Shown one piece after another: positions 1-8,900 of a DNA stretch of 18,721 bases. The stretch is from JBCCFW01 sp039029535 (GTDB taxonomy: Bacteria > Acidobacteriota > JBCCFW01), in NCBI GenBank assembly GCA_039029535.1, contig JBCCFW010000155.1, forward strand, positions 1 through 18,721. Direction: 5' to 3'. Both the position numbers and the translations under genes were made by a program. The notes beneath the pieces were generated by a model. That model was not told where the DNA came from and ran no database searches. It saw only the letters and a list, made by a program, of their open reading frames with translations. Position 1 is the stretch's first letter, and each line of letters starts with the position of its first letter.

Positions 1-495
1 CAGCCGAACACGCCCGGTGTAGAGCGAGGCCGGCAGGCCCCAGGTCGAGTCCGAAACGAACGAGACCTTCAGCCGCAGCTCGAACACCTCCCCGTCCTCG
101 CCCTCGATCAGCCGACCGCAGCCAACGAGCTCGAGACCGTCATCGGCGGTCACGGGCTCCTGCGGGCAAGCCTCACGGGGAAGCGAATCGGGGGCGTCGT
201 GCTCGCACCGAGCCGCCGCTGCACCGAGGTTCAGCAGCGGGAAACCACCGTCGAAGTGAGCGATGGACGGAGCGAAGCCCGTCGAGAGGATGAGCAGGTC
301 CGTCGAGTGAGTCCGAAGCTCACCCGAGACCAGACCCGTCTCGAGTCGACCGAGGTCTCCGTGCTCCGCCAGCAAGTCCGCCACCGAGTGACCGGTGTCC
401 ACGCGCTGAGGCGTGAAGCCACCAGCAGCACCGGCCGACGGCGAGAAGGACACGAAGCACGACGCAACGAAGATTGCGAGATGGATCGCGCGCAT
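1..495 (-). CDS. Secreted protein of unknown function, 5' part only
   Basis: Reading the minus strand from ATG at 495 gives 165 open codons to the window edge, so the C-terminus is missing. A good Shine-Dalgarno (GGAGGG, about 9 nt upstream of the ATG) supports this start. The protein begins MRAIHLAIFVASC with a hydrophobic core and an AGA-A type cleavage region near residues 22-25, so it should be exported by Sec. The mature part is acidic, mixed-composition and holds four cysteines, in ARCEHD, EACPQE and VGCGR contexts among others, which could form disulfides outside the cytoplasm. I recognise no domain. It is transcribed divergently from the RlmN-like gene across a 190 bp gap. The export call is fairly firm; the function is unknown. 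Confidence 0.72.
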   Translation of the reverse strand, partial: MRAIHLAIFVASCFVSFSPSAGAAGGFTPQRVDTGHSVADLLAEHGDLGRLETGLVSGELRTHSTDLLILSTGFAPSIAHFDGGFPLLNLGAAAARCEHDAPDSLPREACPQEPVTADDGLELVGCGRLIEGEDGEVFELRLKVSFVSDSTWGLPASLYTGRVRL

Positions 496-521
496 GACGC
501 AGGCCCTCCATGCAGAGGAAG

Positions 522-555
522 CCCGGTCCGGGGCACGCAGAACGGTGCCCGGTCC
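522..555. promoter_or_regulatory. Inverted and direct repeat upstream of the secreted-protein gene
   Basis: GGGCAC (531-536) and GTGCCC (545-550) form an inverted repeat with an 8-nt spacer, flanked by two direct copies of CCCGGTCC (522-529 and 548-555). It lies 27-60 bp upstream of the minus-strand start at 495, where an operator or leader hairpin could sit. The function is inferred from position only; GC-rich DNA makes short repeats like this by chance. Confidence 0.3.
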
Positions 556-654
556 CTCCGTCTCCCTCCACGGATCAGAAGTGATCGAATCCCTAGCTCA
601 CATCGAGCCAGGAATCTAAGTTTACCGCTCTGAGCGTCCAAATGCAACGGACGC

Positions 655-669
655 CCCCACGCAATGGGG
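655..669 (+). promoter_or_regulatory. Small leader hairpin before the radical SAM gene
   Basis: CCCCA (655-659) and TGGGG (665-669) can pair around a 5-nt loop, ending 16 nt before the ATG at 686. No Shine-Dalgarno is visible before that ATG, so leader structure could matter for initiation. This is weak, position-based evidence. Confidence 0.25.
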
Positions 670-685
670 CTACGATCACGCTTTG

Positions 686-1747
686 ATGAACGGTCGACCT
701 CACCTCCGAGGGCTGCCTCCGGAGCAGCTCGTCGAGGCCCTGCCGGAGCTGGCGCTCTCGGCCCGGGCCGCGCGTCTCGTCGTCAAGCGCACGGTCCGAG
801 AGGACTCGGATCGCCTCGACGGGATCGAAGGCTTCGGTCAGGGCCGCGCCGATCGTCTCGGAGCTCTCGGTCGTCTCGATCGGCTCCGCGTCGTGGAACG
901 ACGAGCCAGCTCCGTCGACCCCTTCGTGAAGTACCTCTTCGAAGCCGACGATCGCTCCGTCTTCGAGGCCGTTCGGATCCCCCTCGCGGCACCGCGTTGG
1001 AGCGTCTGCGTGTCGTCGCAGGCGGGTTGCGCGCTGGCCTGTGCCTTTTGTGAAACGGGTCGACTCGGCCTGAAGCGCAACCTGGAGGCCTGGGAGATCG
1101 TCGAGCAGGTCCTGACGGTTCGACGTGAAGCACCCGAGCGCCCGGTGACCGGCGTCGTGTTCCAGGGCCAGGGTGAGCCGCTGCAGAACCTCGACGAGGT
1201 GTTGAAGGCGGCCGAGCTGTTCCGACATCCCTGCGGACTGCAAGTCGCCGGGGAGCGGATCACCATCTCGACCTCGGGCTTGCTGGCTCCCATCGAGCGC
1301 TTCACCGACGAAGGCCATCCCTATCGCTTGATCTTATCTCTCACCTCGGCATTGCAGGACAAGCGCGAGGAGCTCGTCCCCGTGGCGCGTGCCAATCCCT
1401 TGACCGACCTGGCCGAGGCCATGCGACGCCGAGTCACCGAGCGCGGTGGTGTCGTTCACCTGGCCTGGGTGTTGATGGCGGGGGTGAACACCGGCGACGA
1501 CGAGGCCGAAGCCATCGCCCGACTCTTCCACGACCTGCCCGTGCGTCTTCACGTCATCGACGTGGAAGATCCCAGCGGTCGCTTCGCGGCTCCAGACGAA
1601 GCCGAACGTCATCGCTTCCTCGACGCGCTGCATCGACACGGGATCCCCTTCGTGCGTCGGTACTCGGGAGGAGCCGACGTCCAGGCGTCGTGCGGAACGC
1701 TCGCTGCGACACGCGCCGGAGGACGAGTGCTCCCCGAGCCCGGCTGA
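686..1747 (+). CDS. RlmN/Cfr-like radical SAM methyltransferase paralogue
   Basis: A 353-residue protein of the size and order of RlmN, which methylates C2 of A2503 in 23S rRNA (and of A37 in some tRNAs) using a 4Fe-4S cluster and two active-site cysteines. The cluster motif is C115-ALA-C119-AF-C122. The cysteine seven residues earlier (C108, in VCVSSQAGC) matches E. coli C118, and C336 in VQASCGTLA matches the methyl-carrying C355. Several surrounding motifs diverge: GMGEPL is GQGEPL, the LSLHA strand reads LSLTSA, and the PWNP segment is replaced by VEDPSG. It may therefore act on another RNA site or be a secondary copy. An in-frame TTG lies one codon upstream of the ATG chosen here; neither has a clear Shine-Dalgarno. 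The kinase gene starts 5 bp after its stop, so the two are probably co-transcribed. Family membership is sure; substrate is not. Confidence 0.88.
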   Translation: MNGRPHLRGLPPEQLVEALPELALSARAARLVVKRTVREDSDRLDGIEGFGQGRADRLGALGRLDRLRVVERRASSVDPFVKYLFEADDRSVFEAVRIPLAAPRWSVCVSSQAGCALACAFCETGRLGLKRNLEAWEIVEQVLTVRREAPERPVTGVVFQGQGEPLQNLDEVLKAAELFRHPCGLQVAGERITISTSGLLAPIERFTDEGHPYRLILSLTSALQDKREELVPVARANPLTDLAEAMRRRVTERGGVVHLAWVLMAGVNTGDDEAEAIARLFHDLPVRLHVIDVEDPSGRFAAPDEAERHRFLDALHRHGIPFVRRYSGGADVQASCGTLAATRAGGRVLPEPG

Positions 1748-1752
1748 GCGCG

Positions 1753-4700
1753 ATGACTCCTGAGAGACATCGGCTCCTGACCGAGCTGCTCGAAGAGCTC
1801 CTCGCGCTGTCACCAGACGAGCGCAGCACGCGCCTCGACCGACACCGCGACGACGACCCCGAGCTCGTCGAGCGAGCCGAGGCCCTCCTTCGACACGAAC
1901 GCGGTGACGAAGACGACGACCTTCTCGACAGCCTGGGTGGCTGGAGCCGTGACCTGCTGGCCGCCAGGCTCTCTCACGAGGAGGGCGTCCGACTCCCCGA
2001 ACGACTGGGTCGCTACCTCCTTCGCGAAGAGCTGGGTCGCGGCGCGTTCGGAGTCGTCCATCGCGCCCATGACGAGCAGCTCAACCGCGACCTGGCTCTC
2101 AAGATCTCGGATCCCGACCTGGCCCTGGTCGACGAGTGGCACGCCCGCTTCGTCCGAGAGGCCGAGCTCCTCGCCAAGCTCGTTCATCCCAACGTGGCCG
2201 CCATCCATGACCTCGGTCGCGACGAGACGACGGGCCGAGTCTTCCTGGCCATGCAGCACGTCGAGGGCGTCACGCTGCGCGATCACCTGAAGGCCCACGG
2301 CCCCCTCTCGGTGAGCGAGACCCGCGAGCTCGGTCTTCAGCTCGCGAGCGCGATGACCGCAGCGCAAGAGCGACAGGTCGTTCACTGTGACCTCAAGCCC
2401 GAGAACCTCATGCTCACGCACGATGCTCGGGGTCGCGCCTGGCTGACCATTCTCGACTTCGGCCTGGCGCGCGTGCTGTACGGACTGAGCGGCAGCTCAC
2501 CACGGGGCGGCACGCCGTCGTACATGAGCCCGGAGCTGTGGGACCTCGATCGAGCAGTCGACCATCGCAGCGATCTCTGGTCCTGCGGTGTCGTGCTCTT
2601 CGAGTGTCTCACCGGCCAGCGTCCGTTCACGGGCGACGGCGACGCCTTGCGTCGGGCCATCGAGACATCGGAGCCGCCCTGGCATCTCTTGCCCGACGAC
2701 GTGCCGGAGAGCCTCGAAGGGCTCTTGCGTCACTGCCTCGCGAAGTCACCGGCTCGGCGTCTCGACTCCTTCCTCGAGCTCGGTCGGATGCTGGAGACCC
2801 TTCCGACGGAGAGTCCGCCCCCGCGACCTCGCTCGGGTCGGCGTCTCCTCGTCGTCGCGCTCACGTCCCTCGTCGTCATGACATCCGCCCTCGGCCTCGG
2901 CGCTCGGTGGCGGGAACAGCAGCGAGAGAGCACGGTCGAGCGCTTGCTTCAGCAGGCAGAAGTCGCGCTCGAAGACGACGATGCTCAGCTCGCGGCCTTG
3001 CTCGCACGCGAGGCCCGCCTCGTCTCTCCCGATGACTCCGTGAGCGAGCAGCTCGCTCGCGCGCTCGTGAGGGTGTCGAGCACGCCCCGTGTCGTGCTGG
3101 ACGGACACGAGGGGCCGCTTCGAATGGGTGCCTGGCATCCCGACGGCGATCGCATCGTCACGGTCTCGCGTGACGGCACGGCAATCGTCTGGTCACGCGA
3201 CGGCCGCCGGCTGACCACGCTGGCAGGCGGCGGAGGCGAGGTGTACTTCGCGACCTGGAATCCATCCGGCACGCAGCTCGTGACCACCTCGGCCGACGGC
3301 AAGGCGCGGGCCTGGGACGACGACGGTCGGCTCCTCGCCACGCTCGACGGTCGCCATGCCGATCGCCTCCACCACGGAGCCTTCAGTCCCGACGGTTCTC
3401 GCTTGGTGACCGTGGCCTATGACGGTGGCAGCAATCTCTGGGACGCCGAGCGTCACGTGCTCGTGCGATCACTCGAACGTCGGCCGGGGCGGATCTTTCG
3501 CATCGAGTGGAGCCCCGACGGCACTCGCTTCGTCACCGCCGGTGACGACGGTGCCTGGACCTGGAGCCGCGACGGCCTCCCCCTCCTTCACCTGGACGAC
3601 CACGAACGCGCCGTGCTGCTCGCGAGCTGGGATCCCCGCGGCGAGCTGCTCGTCACGACCTCCGAGGACGGCAGCGCTCGGCTCTGGGACAACGAGGGCC
3701 GACTGCTTCGAGTGATGGACGACCACGACGGCAAGGTCACCTGGGCGGACTGGAGTCCCGACGGTGAGCGCATCGCCACCTCGTCGTCCGATCATTCCGC
3801 GCGCACCTGGCGCCGTGACGGCAGCGCCGAGCACCACCTGGTCGGCCACGAGGACGAGCTCTGGCACTTGAGCTGGAGTCCGGATGGGTCTCGACTGGCC
3901 ACCTTCAGCAACGACGGCACGGCCAGGACCTGGGATCGTCACGGCAGCGGGCTGACCGTCCTGCGTGGACATCGCGACGCGGTTCACGGCAGCGACTGGA
4001 GCCCAGACGGTCGATCACTGTTGACGGTCTCGGCCGACGGCACCGCGCTCGCCTGGTCGCCCGCGCTCGGCGAGTCGACGATCCTCACGAGCTCGTCCTC
4101 CCTCATCCACGTCGGCGAGTGGATGGCGGACGGCACGGGCATCCTCACCTGGTCTCGAAACGGGCGTGTCCGTCTTCACGACGTCGAGGGCCGAGAACGG
4201 CTCGTCCTGGATCACGTCGGGCTCCGCGCCTGCGCCCTTCATCCGGCAGGCGATCGAATCGCGACGAGCTCGTCCGACGGCAGCACGCGCATCTGGGGAC
4301 CGACGGGACGGCTGCTACACGAGCTCACCACGACCGATCCGATCTCGGCCCTGAGCTGGAGCCCTGTCGGTGACCTCCTCCTCACGCGCTCGGCCAACGA
4401 GGTCGCCACGTGGACCGCGACGGGTCGACGTCGTCACGGCTTCCCGGGTCATCAGGCCCGGCTCGGTGGCGTGCTCTGGTCTCCCGACGGGCGGCGGGTG
4501 CTCACCTTGGACGGCTCCCTGGCCCGCATCTGGACGTCGAGCGGCGAGCCTCTCGGTCTCTTGCGCGGCCATGACGGTCGTGCGCATGCGGCAGCTTGGC
4601 ACCCGACAGAGCCGCAGGTCGCGACGGCGGGACAGGACGGCACCGTCATCACCTGGGAGGTGACGACCGGCTCGCAGCTCCGTCGTCTCGTCCACTCCGA

Positions 4701-5121
4701 TCCCGTTCGTGCGCTCGCATGGAGCCCCGATGGAGAGCTCCTGGCCACGGCCAGCCACGACACGGTGCGGCTCTGGCCCCGCGGCGACGCGTCTCTTCAC
4801 GTGTTGACCGGTCACGCCGATCGCGTGAGCGCCGTGGCCTGGAGCCCGGACGGTCGTCGCCTGTTGACCACGTCTCACGACGGCACGTCGCGCACCTGGG
4901 ATCGCGAGGGACGCTTGCTCTCGGTCCACGCCGAGCACGCGGCCGCCGTCCGTGGGGGTGCGTGGAGCCCCGACGGCGAGCGCGTCGTGACCTGGGCGCA
5001 CGATCACGTCGCACGGCTCTGGACGCCGAGCCCGATCTGGGAGCAGGTCGAGACTCTCGTCGATCGCGACCTCAGCGATGAGGAGTGCGCCCGCTACGAG
5101 CTGCCCTGCGCAGAACGCTGA
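1753..5121 (+). CDS. Membrane Ser/Thr protein kinase with about 16 WD40 repeats
   Basis: A 1122-residue one-pass receptor-like kinase. Residues 1-60 form an acidic helical module (LLALSPDERSTRLD) common in kinases paired with ECF sigma factors. The Hanks-type domain (about 88-350) has the glycine loop G95-RGAF-G100, the ATP lysine K117, catalytic D213 in HCDLKPEN, D235-F-G and a SPE motif at 259-261. The usual HRD arginine is cysteine 212. A membrane helix at about 365-384 puts the kinase in the cytoplasm. From about 446 to the end, some 16 repeats of the WSPDG/DGT/W type make two beta-propellers outside the membrane, likely a sensing or scaffolding surface. The ATG at 1753 was chosen because upstream GTG codons lie inside the preceding gene and before the conserved module. 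It follows the radical SAM gene by 5 bp and converges with the ECF gene 9 bp away, its likely partner. Confidence 0.93.
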   Translation: MTPERHRLLTELLEELLALSPDERSTRLDRHRDDDPELVERAEALLRHERGDEDDDLLDSLGGWSRDLLAARLSHEEGVRLPERLGRYLLREELGRGAFGVVHRAHDEQLNRDLALKISDPDLALVDEWHARFVREAELLAKLVHPNVAAIHDLGRDETTGRVFLAMQHVEGVTLRDHLKAHGPLSVSETRELGLQLASAMTAAQERQVVHCDLKPENLMLTHDARGRAWLTILDFGLARVLYGLSGSSPRGGTPSYMSPELWDLDRAVDHRSDLWSCGVVLFECLTGQRPFTGDGDALRRAIETSEPPWHLLPDDVPESLEGLLRHCLAKSPARRLDSFLELGRMLETLPTESPPPRPRSGRRLLVVALTSLVVMTSALGLGARWREQQRESTVERLLQQAEVALEDDDAQLAALLAREARLVSPDDSVSEQLARALVRVSSTPRVVLDGHEGPLRMGAWHPDGDRIVTVSRDGTAIVWSRDGRRLTTLAGGGGEVYFATWNPSGTQLVTTSADGKARAWDDDGRLLATLDGRHADRLHHGAFSPDGSRLVTVAYDGGSNLWDAERHVLVRSLERRPGRIFRIEWSPDGTRFVTAGDDGAWTWSRDGLPLLHLDDHERAVLLASWDPRGELLVTTSEDGSARLWDNEGRLLRVMDDHDGKVTWADWSPDGERIATSSSDHSARTWRRDGSAEHHLVGHEDELWHLSWSPDGSRLATFSNDGTARTWDRHGSGLTVLRGHRDAVHGSDWSPDGRSLLTVSADGTALAWSPALGESTILTSSSSLIHVGEWMADGTGILTWSRNGRVRLHDVEGRERLVLDHVGLRACALHPAGDRIATSSSDGSTRIWGPTGRLLHELTTTDPISALSWSPVGDLLLTRSANEVATWTATGRRRHGFPGHQARLGGVLWSPDGRRVLTLDGSLARIWTSSGEPLGLLRGHDGRAHAAAWHPTEPQVATAGQDGTVITWEVTTGSQLRRLVHSDPVRALAWSPDGELLATASHDTVRLWPRGDASLHVLTGHADRVSAVAWSPDGRRLLTTSHDGTSRTWDREGRLLSVHAEHAAAVRGGAWSPDGERVVTWAHDHVARLWTPSPIWEQVETLVDRDLSDEECARYELPCAER

Positions 5122-5130
5122 CGGCACGGC

Positions 5131-5757
5131 TCAGGTCGGGTCACCCTCCCTCTCGAGTCGATCGCGCAACCAGAGCCGGCAGCTCGACCACCGCCGCTTG
5201 ACGGTGCCCTCGGGAAGGTCGAGAGCCTCGGCCACTTCGACGATGGTCAGCTGCAGGAGGATCCGCAGCTCGGCGATCTCGGCCTGGACCGGATCGAGCT
5301 CCTTCAGCTCGATGAGCGCGTCGTGAACGTCGAGGACCCGCTCGGGCTCCAGGCCGGCCGGCAGCGGAACGTCGAGCCCCTCGTCGAGTGAACGCGGCCC
5401 CGTCTTGCCCCCCCGCCTGAGCGCCTTCTTCTCCCGCGCGCGATCGACCATGAGCCGGCGCATGATGCGGGCGGCGATGAGCAGGAAGTGCCGCCGGTCC
5501 TGCCAGCGACAGCGACGCTGGTCGACGAGGCGCAGGTAGGTCTCCTGCACGAGATCGGACACCTGGACGCTGTTGCCGGGAGCCTCTCGCCGCAACCGGG
5601 CGCCGGCGACCTGACGGAGCGACGGATAGACGATCCCGAACAGCTCGTCGAGCGCCTCCGGGTCACCGTCCTGCCATCGGTGCAGGAGCACGGTGACCTC
5701 GCCCGGGACGTCGTCGACGTCCTCCCCTTTCCGCTCGCTGCCGTCCCCTCGACTCAT
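5131..5757 (-). CDS. ECF RNA polymerase sigma factor (SigZ-like/TIGR02999 type)
   Basis: A 208-residue alternative sigma factor that would direct RNA polymerase to a small regulon. Region 2 (about 20-110) includes DLVQETYLRLVD and the helix HFLLIAARIMRRLMVDRARE. Region 4 (about 150-200) ends with the helix-turn-helix LDLPEGTVKRRW, and the GTVKRRW...WLRDRL tail is typical of the TIGR02999 group. The acidic DAED motif of region 2.2 is reduced to QVSD (S67, D68), as in ECF factors activated by Ser/Thr phosphorylation rather than by anti-sigma release. No anti-sigma gene is adjacent; instead the convergent gene is a Ser/Thr kinase ending 9 bp away. An in-frame GTG at 5790 would add 11 residues. 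Neither start has a well-spaced Shine-Dalgarno, and the ATG was preferred. The family is firm; control by the neighbouring kinase is inferred. Confidence 0.92.
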   Translation of the reverse strand: MSRGDGSERKGEDVDDVPGEVTVLLHRWQDGDPEALDELFGIVYPSLRQVAGARLRREAPGNSVQVSDLVQETYLRLVDQRRCRWQDRRHFLLIAARIMRRLMVDRAREKKALRRGGKTGPRSLDEGLDVPLPAGLEPERVLDVHDALIELKELDPVQAEIAELRILLQLTIVEVAEALDLPEGTVKRRWSSCRLWLRDRLEREGDPT

Positions 5758-5805
5758 CTCCGAGCGATGGTGCGACCCCGGCTCCGACACGTCAACGCGC
5801 CCGAG

Positions 5806-5829
5806 CGAGAGTCGGTGAGAAATCTCTCG
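5806..5829. promoter_or_regulatory. Inverted repeat CGAGAG-N12-CTCTCG in the ECF/cytochrome gap
   Basis: A 6-bp inverted repeat (5806-5811 and 5824-5829) followed by a GAAAAA run, in the divergent gap between the ECF gene and the cytochrome gene. It lies just upstream of both possible ECF starts. It could be an operator or promoter element; only position and symmetry support this. Confidence 0.25.
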
Positions 5830-5880
5830 GAAAAACCTCCGGCGGCGACTCCCACCTGTTCGAGGAGCTCAGTCGAGAGT

Positions 5881-5920
5881 GACGGCAGATCGCCGTCGCC
5901 GGGGTCGCGGAGTCCGCGAC
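5881..5920. promoter_or_regulatory. Two tandem hairpins in the leader of the cytochrome gene
   Basis: GACGGC (5881-5886) and GCCGTC (5892-5897) pair around 5 nt. GTCGCGG (5904-5910) and CCGCGAC (5914-5920) pair perfectly around a 3-nt loop. Both lie 42-81 bp before the GTG at 5962. There is no T-run, so they are not clear terminators. They may be leader structure or a binding site for a regulator. Confidence 0.4.
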
Positions 5921-5949
5921 AACGGCTCGCTCCCGCTGTGCCTGCCACC

Positions 5950-5955
5950 AGGAGG
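5950..5955 (+). promoter_or_regulatory. Strong ribosome binding site that fixes the cytochrome start
   Basis: AGGAGG sits 6 nt before GTG at 5962, and a clean signal peptide begins at that GTG. The reading frame stays open far upstream, across the ECF gene, but that extension is antisense to a conserved gene and is not credible as protein. Confidence 0.85.
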
Positions 5956-5961
5956 TATCGA

Positions 5962-8900
5962 GTGAGAGCCCTGCCCCTTCGTCTCCCCGTCCTGGCCCTG
6001 CTCGCGCTGGCGTCGCTGGTCATCCCACGCGCAGCGTTCGCCCAAGGGCGCGACGCCTACTTCAACGTCGAGACCCCCCAGGTTCACCCCATCGAGCTCA
6101 TCGAGATCGCGGGGGTCCACTACTTGGCCGTGGTGAACACGCCCGACAACTCGGTCGAGCTGTATCTCACCGACGAGAGCCTGCCACCCGCCAGTCGCTT
6201 CCTCGATCGCGTCCCGGTCGGCTTCGAGCCCGGTTCGTGTCGATGGATCGAGGAGCTGGGTCAGCTCATGGTCACGAACTTCCTGGGTGACTCGCTGACC
6301 GCCATCGCCATCGAGGCTCCCACCGGACCGGCCTCGTTCTCTGCCACGCCGGTGCAGACCATCCCGGTGACCGACGAGCCCATGGACGTGCTCTACCTCG
6401 AGGTGCCGGACCCCAACGCCCCGGACGGGGAAGAGCCCGAGCTCGTCCCGGCCCTCATGGTCACGCACGCAACCCTCGATGCCGTCGGGCTCTACGACGC
6501 CAACACGCTGCTCGCGCTCGAACCCGGATCGGGTCGACGCGACGCCTCGCTGTCCTCGGGTCAGGACCTCGACGGCGACGGTGCCGTCGACGACATCGCC
6601 GTCAAGCAACCGTGGACCCTCGCCACCTGCGATCCGGGTGACGGGAGCGAGCGTGTCCTCGTGCTCGGCCACCTCGGCGGCAACACGATGTTCCACGACC
6701 TCGACCTCTACTCCGAGGATCCAGGCGGCGGCAACCCCGGAGCACTCGCCGGCCTGGGAGCGGTGAACTGGAACATGACCTTCGGCGCCGACGGCACGCT
6801 CTACGTGGTCGGCGCCCAGCATCTCAACGGCAGTCGCTTCGGTGAGTCCACCGTGGCGACCGCGCCGACCGGCTTCACCGAGAGCACGATCTGGGCCATC
6901 GAGAATCCCTGTTCCGACATGCCCATCGTCCATCGCCGCGACGTGAACGAGCGTCTCACCGGGCTCATCGCTCAGCCGCGCGGACCCGTCGTGGCCCCCG
7001 GTCCGTCGGGACCCGGCGGTGCGCTTCCCGGAGGCGTCGGTGGTCTCGCGACGGGAGACGATCCTGAGACCGATCTCGATCGGCTGCGTCGGGACGGACG
7101 ACGCTCCAGCGACCGCCGCTCGACCGCGGACGACTCGGATTTCGGCACCATGGCGCATGTTGGTGACGAGACGACGACGCCCGAGCTGCCCGAGACGAAT
7201 CAGGCGGGCGGCGTCGTCATCGGCCCGCCCGTCCTTCATCAGATTCCCGGTCCCTTCCCCAAGGACGAGGCGCTCGCACAGCTCACCGACGTCGTGGTCT
7301 TCGAGCGACCGACGGCCAACTGGCCCAAGGTCTTCTTCACCGCGCTCTCGAGCGACCGCATCGGCATCGTCGTGCCGCGTCTGAATCAAGACCCGCTGCG
7401 CTGGCCCCGTCGCTTCATCGACCTGGGTCCGGCCCTCGGCGGCTCCCCCATCCGCGGCCCGCGCGGGCTGGCGCTGCGTCAGGCGACCGACTTCGACGAC
7501 GGTCGTCTCTACGTGCTCAGCCGCTTCGACAACTCGATCACCATCATCAACCCCACCACCGAGACCGTCATCGACAGCTTCGAGCTTCAGGCTCATCCGG
7601 TCGATCCCTGGATTCTCGACGGTCGCGAGCCGCTCTACAGCGCCAAGCGCTCGGGCAACGGCTTCGTCTCCTGCTCGAGCTGTCACGTCGACGGGCGCAC
7701 CGACGGACTGGGCTGGGACCTCAGCGACGGCATGGCGGCCACCATCCCGCCGGAGCTCAACAGCACTCCGGCGCTCGAGTGGCCGGCAGACAAGGAGTTC
7801 ATGGTCACGCAGACCCTGCAGGGCCTGCTCAACTGGGAAGTCGAGCCCGAGGCCCAGTCCCTGTTCACCAACGCGCCTTATCACTGGCGTGGTGACCGAG
7901 CGACCTTCCTGAACTTCGCCGGCGCCTTCGTGAGCCTGCTCGGAGGCGATCCGATCAGCAATGACGACATGGTGGCGTACGAGGAGTTCATCAACTCGAT
8001 CCACTACCCGCCCAACCCCAAGCAACCGCTCAGCCGAAACTACAGCGGCTCCGTGGGCAATCCGCAGGACGGCGTCGATTTCCCCGACTTCGAGCTCAGC
8101 GGCGAGGACGCTCTCAAGGGGCTCAAGGTCTTCCACACCATCAACAGCGGTGACGGCGTCTCCTGCGTCCACTGCCACTCCCTCCCCGAGGGCAGCAACA
8201 ACATCCTCACCGAGGTCATCGGAGGCCACAACCCCCACCCGATCCCCGCGGCCCTGTCCACGCCGCAGCCCATCGAGACGGCGGCCATGCGGATGCTCTT
8301 CCAGCGTGAGTCGCGCCTGGATCGCGACGGCAGCAGCATCCCCCGTGACTCACCCATCACCGGCTACGAAGGCCTGACGCACACCGGCCTCATCCTCGGT
8401 AGCGCCAACCATCCGGCCAACGACGCCAACGCCGTGGCCTCGATCAACGCCTTCAACCTGAACTTCTTCGACGCCGCGCTCTGCGGTCCACCGCTTCCCC
8501 CGTTCTGCGGCAACATGTCGACGGTCAACCAGTTCAGCCACGAGATGGACACGGGGACCGGGCCGCTTGCCGGCAAGGGCATCACGGTCAACCTCGCGAA
8601 CCTCGGCAACCCGGGCATCATCCCGGGCCTGCTGTCGGCCGAGGACCAGGCCAAGGCCGCCAACTCGGGCGTCGCCGTCAACGGCATCATCAGCGGTGTC
8701 CGTCGGAGCTGGTGGTACGACGTCACCGAGCCGGTTCCCGTCTACCGCGAGGAACCGAGCGGCACGGCCTTCACCGGCGTCGCGCTCATCTCCCTGCTGG
8801 TCCTTCCCGAAGACCGTCTCACCTTCACAGCGACCCCCCTCGGCTCCGAGCGACGCTTCGGTCACCCCGACGGGGATCCCAACGCCCTGCCCGGCCCGGC

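Noticed and set aside
686..1747. Cfr-type antibiotic resistance methyltransferase
   Set aside because: The sequence shares the catalytic cysteines with both RlmN and Cfr, and nothing visible favours Cfr; a resistance call is unsupported.
3115..5085. Possible DNA repeat array
   Set aside because: The periodicity of about 120 bp is protein-level WD40 repetition with diverged codons, not a DNA repeat or CRISPR array.
2382..5127. Many short open frames in both strands within the kinase gene
   Set aside because: They arise from the repeated WD40-coding sequence and high GC and show no independent start signals or domains.
5488..5961. In-frame N-terminal extension of the cytochrome across the ECF gene
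   Set aside because: It is antisense to a conserved sigma factor; AGGAGG and a signal peptide place the start at 5962.
5869..8238. Long open frame (789 codons) on the minus strand opposite the cytochrome gene
   Set aside because: The plus strand has a signal peptide, two CxxCH motifs and a strong Shine-Dalgarno. The antisense peptide is a low-information Val/Gly/Asp/Arg mix caused by high GC.
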